Source of the DNA: Candidatus Dojkabacteria bacterium
Lineage (GTDB): Bacteria > Patescibacteriota > Dojkabacteria > J137
DNA: 24,600 nucleotides
Assembly: GCA_020429545.1 (NCBI GenBank)
Contig: JAGQLF010000005.1
Location: 1 to 24,600 of the forward strand
Direction: 5' to 3'
The position numbers and the translations under genes were made by a program. The notes under the pieces were generated by a model. That model had not been told where the DNA came from, made no database searches, and saw nothing but the letters and a program-made list of their open reading frames with translations. Below are positions 13,568-20,608 of the stretch, in pieces. Position 1 is the stretch's first letter; the number at the start of each line of letters is the position of its first letter.

Positions 13568-14614
13568 ATGTATACACCAAAATTCAACTATAGCGATAAA
13601 GTGGTTCAAAACTTAGTGAAAATTGAAAGGAATAGAACTCAGTTAGAGAATGTTGATTTATCTTACGTAATAAAGAATAAGATTCAATTTCAAAATAAAG
13701 CTGTAGATATTCTTCATTTCTCAAATTTTCTTGGTCTAGAATTCACCCTAAAAGATGCAGAGAAAGTCACCAATTCTACTCGGCCAGAAAATGTGGATGA
13801 AACTAGAAGCATTATTCTCAAGAACTTTAAGAATGCGCTAGATTTTAGTAGATCCAATGTAGCAGAAACTTACTCTGAATTCGATAGACCTATAATCCTT
13901 CATTTAACAAAACTATTGCTATCGCAATGGAGAGAAACATGGGAAGTTACTTTTAGGAATTTTGAAGACAGAATAGATGATCGTTGGGATTCTTATGTTG
14001 GTTTAAGGGACGTGAACATAAGAAGCAATGAAATTGAAAATGAAATAAATGAACTAATTGAGTGGTATAAATATTCATCTCCTACAATTGCTCCATTGGT
14101 TAGAATAGCAGTTGTTTTTTTTAGATTAATTGAAATTAGCCCTTTTACTGCTGGGAATAAGTTTATTATTACAGCAATTATAGATTACTTAATGCTTAAA
14201 AATAATTTCGGGGGAAAAACACATTCATCAACGCTTCGAATGATAAATCAAAATGAAGAAAAAATACAAAAGGCATATGATATTGTACGAAAAACTTATG
14301 ATTTATCTCATTGGATAGATATTTTTACATCAATTGTAATGAATGATTTAATAGAATCTAGAGAGGAAATTCATGATTTTGTTATAGAAGAAGAGAAATC
14401 AAAACAACAACCATTTTTAAACCTAAATAAAAGACAACTAAAGGTTTTAAAATATTTACAAAATGTACCTACAATTAAAAGAGAAGATTATTGCCACATG
14501 ATGGATGTGTCAACTATGACAGCATTTAGAGATCTTGATGATCTTGTTAGAAAGAAACTTTTAAAAATTGAGGGTAGAGGTAGAGGAACAAAGTATAAGT
14601 TGGCAACTATGTAG
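13568..14614 (+). CDS. Fic-fold protein with degenerate catalytic motif and C-terminal winged helix
   Basis: 348 aa. The N-terminal half has the helical layout of Fic proteins. Residues 188-200, IEISPFTAGNKFI, occupy the position of the Fic motif HPFxxGNGRxxR. Here the catalytic His is Ser191, the second Gly is Lys198 and the arginines are lost, so AMP transfer is not expected. Residues about 286-347 form a winged helix-turn-helix (KRQLKVLKYLQNVPTIKRED, then MDVSTMTAFRDLDDLVRKKL and a Lys-rich wing). Fic plus wHTH proteins are a common architecture. This copy may act as a ligand-sensing or DNA-binding regulator. It follows the NlpC/P60 gene with its own promoter. Confidence 0.75.
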   Translation: MYTPKFNYSDKVVQNLVKIERNRTQLENVDLSYVIKNKIQFQNKAVDILHFSNFLGLEFTLKDAEKVTNSTRPENVDETRSIILKNFKNALDFSRSNVAETYSEFDRPIILHLTKLLLSQWRETWEVTFRNFEDRIDDRWDSYVGLRDVNIRSNEIENEINELIEWYKYSSPTIAPLVRIAVVFFRLIEISPFTAGNKFIITAIIDYLMLKNNFGGKTHSSTLRMINQNEEKIQKAYDIVRKTYDLSHWIDIFTSIVMNDLIESREEIHDFVIEEEKSKQQPFLNLNKRQLKVLKYLQNVPTIKREDYCHMMDVSTMTAFRDLDDLVRKKLLKIEGRGRGTKYKLATM

Positions 14615-14680
14615 CACCAGAATCAACTAAGAGTGCGTGTACAACTGTATAGCTATGCAGAAAATTGTAGTCAAGTTACA

Positions 14681-14695
14681 AACCACATTGTGGTT
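14681..14695. repeat. Small hairpin after the Fic-like gene
   Basis: AACCACA-T-TGTGGTT is a 7-bp perfect inverted repeat in the intergenic region. It has no U-tract. It could be an operator or a weak 3' structure. Confidence 0.35.
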
Positions 14696-14722
14696 GTCAT
14701 ATTTGCAAAAGAAAGCTTAAAC

Positions 14723-14781
14723 GAGATTGACAAGGCATAATAAAGTTTTTGCTATGCTCACCTATTATTCCTTACAATCTC
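14723..14781. promoter_or_regulatory. Long imperfect inverted repeat directly upstream of the secD promoter
   Basis: GAGATTGACAAGGCATAATA (14723-14742) faces TATTATTCCTTACAATCTC (14763-14781) with two mismatches and a one-base gap. Its right arm ends two bases before the -35 box at 14784. It may be an operator, the terminator of the Fic-like gene, or a repeat relic (GAGATTG ends resemble the 9001 repeat family). Confidence 0.45.
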
Positions 14782-14783
14782 TT

Positions 14784-14811
14784 TTGAATTTTGAATTGTT
14801 TTATGTATAAT
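14784..14811 (+). promoter_or_regulatory. Promoter of secD
   Basis: TTGAAT (14784-14789), a 16-bp spacer and TATAAT (14806-14811). The -10 box ends 7 bases before the ATG at 14819, so the mRNA should be leaderless or nearly so. Confidence 0.6.
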
Positions 14812-14818
14812 CAATCCT

Positions 14819-16216
14819 ATGAATACTAAAAGATTAAAAGTTTTTCTCACACTAATTTTAATAACTATTTTCATAGTGCTTGCACTTCCTGAATTTAGCT
14901 TTTCAATAGGTAATAAGACAATCACTTATCCATCTGTTGGTTTCAGTAAGATTGGAATAGGTGCAGATTATGGAAGTTTAAGAAAAGGTCAGGGAATTTA
15001 TCCAGATCAGGTATACACAGGAGTTATTAATTTTGAAGATAAAGAACTATCAACAGAAGAGAAACAAACATACTTAGAATTGTTATTAAGTACAATAGAA
15101 AATAGAATTAATGCTGCGAAAGTAAATGATATAAAAGTTGAAGGAATAGTTTCAGATGAAGAATATAGAGTGTCATTTCATATTCCATCATATTACGAGA
15201 GAAAAGAAGAGTACGTAAAAGCATTATTGAGAAGAGGTGACTTAGCCCTACAATATACTGCGGGAGGTGTAGATCTACCATTTAACTTAACAGCTGAAAA
15301 TATTAGATCTATCTCGATTGCACAAAACATAAAATATAAACAGACTGTTCAAGGACAAGAAGGTTCTCCAAGTCAAACACAAGAGAGTAGTATATCTGGC
15401 CTAAATCTAAAGTTATATTTCAATAGTGATGCAAAAACAGAAGTGCTTAGATTGCCTAGTTTTGTAAATTATTTTCAATCAGTTCTAAATGGTGAACCAT
15501 ATGGTGCTAACTTACTTATAGATGGTGAAGTAACTCATGATTTAGTTAGCGATGATTCTGATTTCACTTTAATTAGAGCAATTCCACGAGATATTGATAA
15601 CGAAAAAACAAGACAAGATGTAGCAGAGATAATTCTAACTTATTTTGAACAAGAAACACCACTTGATTTCAATACAGTTATATCTGACAATGTCGTTTCA
15701 TCAGCACCAGCATACAATGCTGACGGTACCACTCTCATTGCAGTATCAGCTATTTTGGGAATTGGACTGTTAGTAATTGCTTTGATAAAACAAATTGGAT
15801 TTAGTAAGGCAATGGCATTTTCTGAAATGTTTATGTTCACAGTATTATTAACAATTGCAATAATCAAATTTGTACAAGCTCCTATTTCTGCTGGATTTAT
15901 ACTAGGCATATTAATTTTATTTACATTAAACTCAATACTTATACTTTGGCTTTTAAATAGTGAAGATAAAGACGAATTAGTATCGAATATTGGCGTTACT
16001 CTTATGTTGAGTATTTCAACTATATTAGGACTACTTGGAATATATGTTTCAGGGAATATAATCGGTGTTTTTGGACAAACAATTGAAATATTAACAGCAG
16101 GATTAATTGCTTTACTAATTAGCGCTTATATTAATTTTAGTTTTGTTATAAACACTTTTGTCCTAAGCAAGTTTAGTATAAAAGAGTTCTTTGGGATAAG
16201 AAAAAAATATGAATAA
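14819..16216 (+). CDS. secD: SecD-like protein translocase subunit
   Basis: 465 aa. One N-terminal membrane helix (8-25), a large external domain (about 26-300) and a C-terminal multi-helix membrane domain (about 305-450). LLSTIENRINAAKVNDIKVEG (about 90-110) matches the SecD repeat usually written IExRVNxLGV, and NVVSSAPAYNADG precedes the membrane domain as in SecD. SecD and SecF use the proton motive force to help SecYEG release exported proteins. The usual GLDLxGG start of the first external domain is replaced by GIGADYGSL, so it is divergent. Its stop overlaps the start of the secF frame by 8 bp, a normal SecDF arrangement. Confidence 0.75.
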   Translation: MNTKRLKVFLTLILITIFIVLALPEFSFSIGNKTITYPSVGFSKIGIGADYGSLRKGQGIYPDQVYTGVINFEDKELSTEEKQTYLELLLSTIENRINAAKVNDIKVEGIVSDEEYRVSFHIPSYYERKEEYVKALLRRGDLALQYTAGGVDLPFNLTAENIRSISIAQNIKYKQTVQGQEGSPSQTQESSISGLNLKLYFNSDAKTEVLRLPSFVNYFQSVLNGEPYGANLLIDGEVTHDLVSDDSDFTLIRAIPRDIDNEKTRQDVAEIILTYFEQETPLDFNTVISDNVVSSAPAYNADGTTLIAVSAILGIGLLVIALIKQIGFSKAMAFSEMFMFTVLLTIAIIKFVQAPISAGFILGILILFTLNSILILWLLNSEDKDELVSNIGVTLMLSISTILGLLGIYVSGNIIGVFGQTIEILTAGLIALLISAYINFSFVINTFVLSKFSIKEFFGIRKKYE

Positions 16217-17181
16217 AATAATGAAATATAGACAATCTTTTTACATAATATTTACAGTGTTTGTAATGGCACTAGCACTTCCAGTATTACTTATAAATTC
16301 TTTGTTTTACTATTCTGATTACAACACTTCTTTGGTTGTGAATCTAAAGGTAAATAATGAAGAAAATTCAATTCCTGAATCATTAATTAATGAATTTAGC
16401 TCTGAATCAAATGTTACAAAAATTGACTTTCAAACTAACTCAATAACAAGATGTAAAAAGTTTTACAGAAAATATAATAGAAGATCCAGATGCAATAGGC
16501 TATTCACTTTCTTGGGTGAATCCAACAACTAACGAAAGTAGTATTGTCAATAAAGCTATAGGTATGATTAGCATATTTAGTGTAGTTTCTATTGCGGTTA
16601 GTATTTATTTTGTTTATCAAAAATCTACTGCTAGAAAAGGATTAATTACTGTTGGGCAAATTACAGCATTTATAATTGCCGGAGTTATTGTATCAACTTT
16701 GCTTCAATTGACATATTTAAGTATTGTATCAAGAGTATACCAGCTTACAGAATTAGACATTTTAACAATAGTTGTTGCCGGAATTTGGACTTCTATAATC
16801 GCATCATTTGCCTATATTCAACAAAGATATTCTTCTCAAAATAGTTTAAGAAGTTTTATAAAAGAATTAAAGACAAAAGTACTAATGTTAAGACATTATA
16901 AACTTAGCGTAGTCTTATTCTTAATTATTCCAATGTTTATTGGTCTTGGAACTCAGTTTGTTATACCTGGAATTTTGCTGGCTGGAGCACTTTTATCTCC
17001 TTTAGCATCATTTCTAACTTTACTAAGAATATATGAAAGAATACTAGAAAAGCGTAAGTCTAATGCTAGTAGTCCTAATAAAGAATTACCTACTTTTCAT
17101 AGTAATGCTTCATCCTCTAAAAAAGGGAAGGTTAAAAATAAACCTTGGCAAAAAAGATTTAAAAAGAAAAGAAAGCAATAA
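16209..17181 (+). pseudogene. secF: SecF-like translocase subunit, split by a +1 frameshift
   Basis: The first frame (16209-16532, 107 aa) gives an N-terminal membrane helix and the start of the external domain. At about 16452 the homologous reading moves to the +1 frame. Dropping one T in AGATGTAAAAAG joins ...TNSITR to VKSFTENIIEDPDAIGYSLS and then to the second ORF (16516-17181, 221 aa). That ORF carries the remaining membrane helices and a Lys-rich tail. Joined, the protein would be 323 aa, a normal SecF length. Possible causes are a real inactivating mutation, a sequencing or assembly error at the A5 run, or +1 recoding. No known recoding signal is seen. Since SecD looks intact, an error or very recent mutation is most likely. 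Confidence 0.7.
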
Positions 17182-17246
17182 TATCAATTATTCTTGAATA
17201 AAATTTTTTTCCTTTATTGTAAAATGGTTATAGTTAAAAAAATAAT

Positions 17247-18011
17247 ATGAACTATGTCTATAAAGTTTTCTACCCAATATTAGCAGTTTTAATAGTAGGT
17301 GTAATTGTTTTGGTTGCATTCGCTATAGTGCAAGATATGCAAAAAGAATCCCCAGTAGATAATTCTATTCCACAAGGCAGCGATACAATTGAAGATTCAG
17401 ACAGAAATGATTCTATTGCTCCAATGTTTACAAGAGATCAAGTCTCTCAAGCAAATGATATAGAAGATTATTGTCTGACTATTGTAGAAAATAGTGTATA
17501 TCAAATTCCTGAATCTTGGGCAAAACAACATGAAGGTGGATATGAACAAATTGCCAGCATGTGCGGAAAAGACTCTACCACTGATTTCACAGCACAACAC
17601 AAGGATGATAATACAGCAAAAGATCAACTAGCTGATTTCTTTGTAGGCACAATCAAACTAGAGAATGTTTTAGATCAAAGCTTAAAGGTTAGTGTAATCC
17701 AAAGAGATTTAGTTAGAAAAGATAAAGTCAATGCAATAAATTTATGGTTAGCAACATATTACACAGATGTTGCAAGGTATCCTGCAACTAATGAAATATC
17801 TTTTGACTCTGAAGGAGTAAAATTAAATGGAGACAATGTTAACTTAATAACCGAGTTCTCTGATTACACAATGCCTGGTGAAGTTACCAATTCAAAACAA
17901 ACAGTGTACTGCTACGAAAGTGATGAGGTAAGTTATAAATTAGGCGTGATGTTAGAAGACGGTACAAATCTGCAACTTGGTAATACAGGAGAGAGCTGCC
18001 TATTTTTATAA
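17247..18011 (+). CDS. Single-pass envelope protein with a pilin-like C-terminal domain
   Basis: 254 aa. One N-terminal membrane helix (8-30) with no prepilin-peptidase motif, then an acidic linker (35-70). The external region contains four cysteines able to form two disulfides. Residues about 150-254, starting QRDLVRKDKVNAINLWLATY and YTDVARYPATNE, match the pattern of (pseudo)pilin globular domains just after the helix: arginine-rich start, an A/L-rich helix, then YYxDxxxYP. I infer a pilin-related fold anchored by an ordinary signal anchor. It lies between secF and the RNA methyltransferase, 13 bases upstream of the latter, and may belong to envelope assembly. Confidence 0.65.
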   Translation: MNYVYKVFYPILAVLIVGVIVLVAFAIVQDMQKESPVDNSIPQGSDTIEDSDRNDSIAPMFTRDQVSQANDIEDYCLTIVENSVYQIPESWAKQHEGGYEQIASMCGKDSTTDFTAQHKDDNTAKDQLADFFVGTIKLENVLDQSLKVSVIQRDLVRKDKVNAINLWLATYYTDVARYPATNEISFDSEGVKLNGDNVNLITEFSDYTMPGEVTNSKQTVYCYESDEVSYKLGVMLEDGTNLQLGNTGESCLFL

Positions 18012-18023
18012 ATAAAAGAGGTT

Positions 18024-19238
18024 GTGATTATTGATTCAAACAAAAAGTATAAACAGTTTGTAAATACAGAAGCCATCAAACTTAGATCTGCTAATAAGGT
18101 AAATACTAATCATTCTAATTATTTTCGGGACATTGGTTCAATTCCTCTAGAAGATATAAATTATTCCGACCAACTTGCTATAAAACTTAAAGCACTGAAA
18201 AATATTTTTACAAAGATTATTCCTAACTCTACTTTAGATAGATTAGAAATAGTTCCATCACCAGAGACTTATGAATATCGATTTAGAATGGATTATGTTT
18301 GTAGCTTTAATCCTATCCACGAACCAAATAACCGATTAGGTCAAAGGAAAGCGGGTAAGTTTAATTGGGTTGTGGATATGGAAGACTCAGTTCTATTTTC
18401 CAAAACTTGGTTTAAAAAAGTTAGAGAAGTTTATAAAAAAGCACTTGAGCTAGAAATTCCACTTTATGATCTAGTTAAACATACTGGAGAATTAAGATAC
18501 TTGGTAGTAAGGCAGAATAAAGAGAATGCAATGCTTTCTATTGTAACTACGAACAAAGATAATTCTAATCTAGATAAGCTTCTGGATTTTGCAGTTAATC
18601 AAGGTTTTAAATCAGTGAACTTAGTTTTCCAACCAAGTGTAACCGATACTGTTGATGGAGAAATAGTCAGATGTGTCGGTGAAAATTATATAGAGATTGA
18701 AATAGGGAATAAAAAATTTAGAGTTGGAGCTAATACATTTTTTCAAAATAATATTAATGCTTTTAAAAAGATTATTAATTTTATAAAACCATATTTAGAT
18801 AAAAATGAGATCCTTATTGATTTGTATGCAGGAATTGGAACACTAGGGATAGTTTTTGGAGATAAATTTAGAAAGATATACGGTTACGAGCTAGTCAAAG
18901 ACAATGTTGAATTCGCTAAAAAAAATATTGAATTAAATGGAATTAATCATTACGAAATCTTTCAGAAAGATTTAAATGATAAAGATTCTATTGAAAATCT
19001 ACCTTTGCATCAAACATTAATAGTAGATCCACCTAGAAATGGTTTAGAAAAAAATGGAGTTGTTCATGTTCTTAGTTTTAGACCAAAACAAATTATATAT
19101 ATTTCTTGTAATCCTGTTACTCAAGCTGCTGATTTAAAAGAATTAATTAATGCTGGATATAAGGTTATAAACATAAGAGCATTTGATCTGTTTCCACACA
19201 CATTACATATTGAAAATGTGGTTATATTAGAAATATAG
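18024..19238 (+). CDS. m5U RNA methyltransferase (TrmA/RlmC/RlmD family)
   Basis: 404 aa. Enzymes of this family make 5-methyluridine in tRNA or 23S rRNA using SAM. IVPSPETYEYRFRMDYV is the family's N-terminal signature. DLYAGIGTLG (266-275) is SAM motif I with acidic Glu289 in GYELV, DPPRNG (335-340) is motif IV, ISCNP carries the nucleophile Cys362, and HIENVVIL has the general base Glu397. There is no N-terminal TRAM domain and no four-cysteine Fe-S motif, so a TrmA/RlmC-like form is more likely than RlmD; the target base is not predictable. The start is GTG, 4 bp after an AGAGG-like ribosome site, one of the few in the window. Confidence 0.88.
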   Translation: MIIDSNKKYKQFVNTEAIKLRSANKVNTNHSNYFRDIGSIPLEDINYSDQLAIKLKALKNIFTKIIPNSTLDRLEIVPSPETYEYRFRMDYVCSFNPIHEPNNRLGQRKAGKFNWVVDMEDSVLFSKTWFKKVREVYKKALELEIPLYDLVKHTGELRYLVVRQNKENAMLSIVTTNKDNSNLDKLLDFAVNQGFKSVNLVFQPSVTDTVDGEIVRCVGENYIEIEIGNKKFRVGANTFFQNNINAFKKIINFIKPYLDKNEILIDLYAGIGTLGIVFGDKFRKIYGYELVKDNVEFAKKNIELNGINHYEIFQKDLNDKDSIENLPLHQTLIVDPPRNGLEKNGVVHVLSFRPKQIIYISCNPVTQAADLKELINAGYKVINIRAFDLFPHTLHIENVVILEI

Positions 19239-19469
19239 TTCTAACTTTTATAATTAAACTAGCACGTGGGGGTTTGGGGGAATACCTTTTCTGTTTTATG
19301 AAAGATAACACTTAACCTAGAGAAGAAAATGGGATTCCACCAAGGCTTTTTGCAGTAATTTTTGGCCACAAAAAGTACGAAAATCAATTTGTTGGTGTCG
19401 CTTGGAACTGAATTTAATAATATAATTACAGATAAAAGTAATTACTGAAGTTAGACAAGTCAACAGTAA
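19239..19469. other. Intergenic DNA with no recognised feature
   Basis: 230 bp between two gene ends that face each other. A G-rich run (GTGGGGGTTTGGGGG, near 19265) and an imperfect TTTTTGGCCACAAAAA palindrome are visible. There is no ORF, tRNA or clear terminator. Confidence 0.3.
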
Positions 19470-19841
19470 CTATGCTGAAATACCTAATTGAAAATATTTT
19501 TCACCATTAGAAATCCTTTTAAACGTTACACTTCCTATCTGTTTATCCGATGAACTTGCAATTTTTTCTAAATGATTAAGCAAATCACTTAATGGAGATA
19601 AATCTGTCCATTCAAGTTCAATTGGAGGAGTGAACATTAGCAGTTTAATTTGGTATTTATCACCTTTCTTAGTAATAGAAATACCTTTTCCAGATGAGTT
19701 TAAAAGTGTATTTGGATTAGAAATTCCAACAACTGAAGACAGTTTAATAAACGCGCTTGTAAGTTGAGAGTTTGTACACTCAAAACTTCCCACCTCTTTT
19801 GAGCTAGATTCGTTACCTAATAATAGTTCTAGAAATTTCAT
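19470..19841 (-). CDS. Small protein of unknown function
   Basis: 123 aa, no recognised family, no membrane segment or signal peptide. The sequence alternates serine-rich and beta-prone stretches (GKGISITKKGDKYQIKLLMF, then IGSVTFKRISNGEKYFQLGI). It may be a small two-sheet fold. Its promoter (TGCTATAAT) is strong, which supports it as a real gene. It is transcribed divergently from the VirB4-like locus, so shared regulation is possible. Confidence 0.55.
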   Translation of the reverse strand: MKFLELLLGNESSSKEVGSFECTNSQLTSAFIKLSSVVGISNPNTLLNSSGKGISITKKGDKYQIKLLMFTPPIELEWTDLSPLSDLLNHLEKIASSSDKQIGSVTFKRISNGEKYFQLGISA

Positions 19842-19849
19842 GTTGTCAG

Positions 19850-19858
19850 ATTATAGCA
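19850..19858 (-). promoter_or_regulatory. Extended -10 promoter of the 123-aa gene
   Basis: Read on the minus strand, TGCTATAAT is a perfect extended -10 box (TGnTATAAT). It ends 8 bases before the ATG at 19841, predicting a leader of about one base. Confidence 0.6.
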
Positions 19859-19892
19859 GAAGACTTTGTATACCGCTACATTATTGTTTACG

Positions 19893-19921
19893 TTGAATCT
19901 ACTTCCCTAAACCTGTAAGAT
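19893..19921 (+). promoter_or_regulatory. Promoter of the VirB4-like locus
   Basis: TTGAAT (19893-19898), a 17-bp spacer and TAAGAT (19916-19921) preceded by TG. Initiation near 19928 would leave a leader of about 10 bases before the ATG at 19938. Confidence 0.45.
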
Positions 19922-19937
19922 TAATTGAGACATAACT

Positions 19938-20606
19938 ATGGGCGTTTTTGATGCAAAAAAAATTAGTACTCAGCAACATCTCGATGTAGAAGACATAAGG
20001 GATAATCTTGTTGTGCTTAAAAATGGTAGAGTTGCCGTAATTATTGAAACCACATCTCTAAATTTTGATTTACTTGATGGTAAGGAGCAAGATGCAAGAA
20101 TTGGTTCATTTGCTGCATTTTTAAACTCAATAACTTTTCCAATTCAGATTGTAATTAGAACGCAAAGAACTGATATAGCAAAGTATTTAAAGCTTTTAGA
20201 TAAATATAAACAGAAGACTACATCTGATGCAATTGTTAATCAAGTCTCTATTTACCAAGAATTTATTAACAACCTAACTCAATCTACTCAGGTTTTAGAT
20301 AAGCGGTTTTATGCAGTTATACCAACAAATAAGCTACCCATTGTAACAACAGGTTGGTTAAAACAGCTTCTTGGAAAACAAAAAAGAATTGTAAATGTAT
20401 CCGAATTACTTGTTAAAGCCAAAGAAGAGTTATACCCTAAAAGAGATCATATTCTAAAACAATTTACTAATCTAGGAATTGCTGCAAGGCAATTACAAAA
20501 TGACGAATTAATCAAACTATATTATTCAATGTACGAGCCAGATAGATCTGGAATGGAAATTTTAAATATTAGAGAAGAAGATGTCGAAAGAGGCATTATT
20601 GGTTAA
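19938..20606 (+). CDS. VirB4/TraC N-terminal domain-like protein
   Basis: 222 aa, soluble. LDVEDIRDNLVVLKNGRVAV (16-35) and the following beta/alpha region resemble the N-terminal domain that precedes the ATPase domain in VirB4/TraC/CagE proteins. It lies two bases upstream of a VirB4-type ATPase gene that carries its own, different N-terminal region. It is probably a separate partner subunit of the same secretion or pilus machine. Its C-terminal half (about 100-222) is helical with no known motif. The assignment rests on general pattern and context, so it is moderate. Confidence 0.6.
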   Translation: MGVFDAKKISTQQHLDVEDIRDNLVVLKNGRVAVIIETTSLNFDLLDGKEQDARIGSFAAFLNSITFPIQIVIRTQRTDIAKYLKLLDKYKQKTTSDAIVNQVSIYQEFINNLTQSTQVLDKRFYAVIPTNKLPIVTTGWLKQLLGKQKRIVNVSELLVKAKEELYPKRDHILKQFTNLGIAARQLQNDELIKLYYSMYEPDRSGMEILNIREEDVERGIIG

Positions 20607-20608
20607 AT

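Noticed and set aside
16440..16470. Programmed -1 frameshift in secF at TAAAAAG
   Set aside because: The required shift is +1, not -1, and the heptamer is not X-XXY-YYZ.
19262..19280. G-rich run as a quadruplex or regulatory element
   Set aside because: Only two G5 runs plus scattered Gs; not enough for a standard four-tract quadruplex and no context for function.
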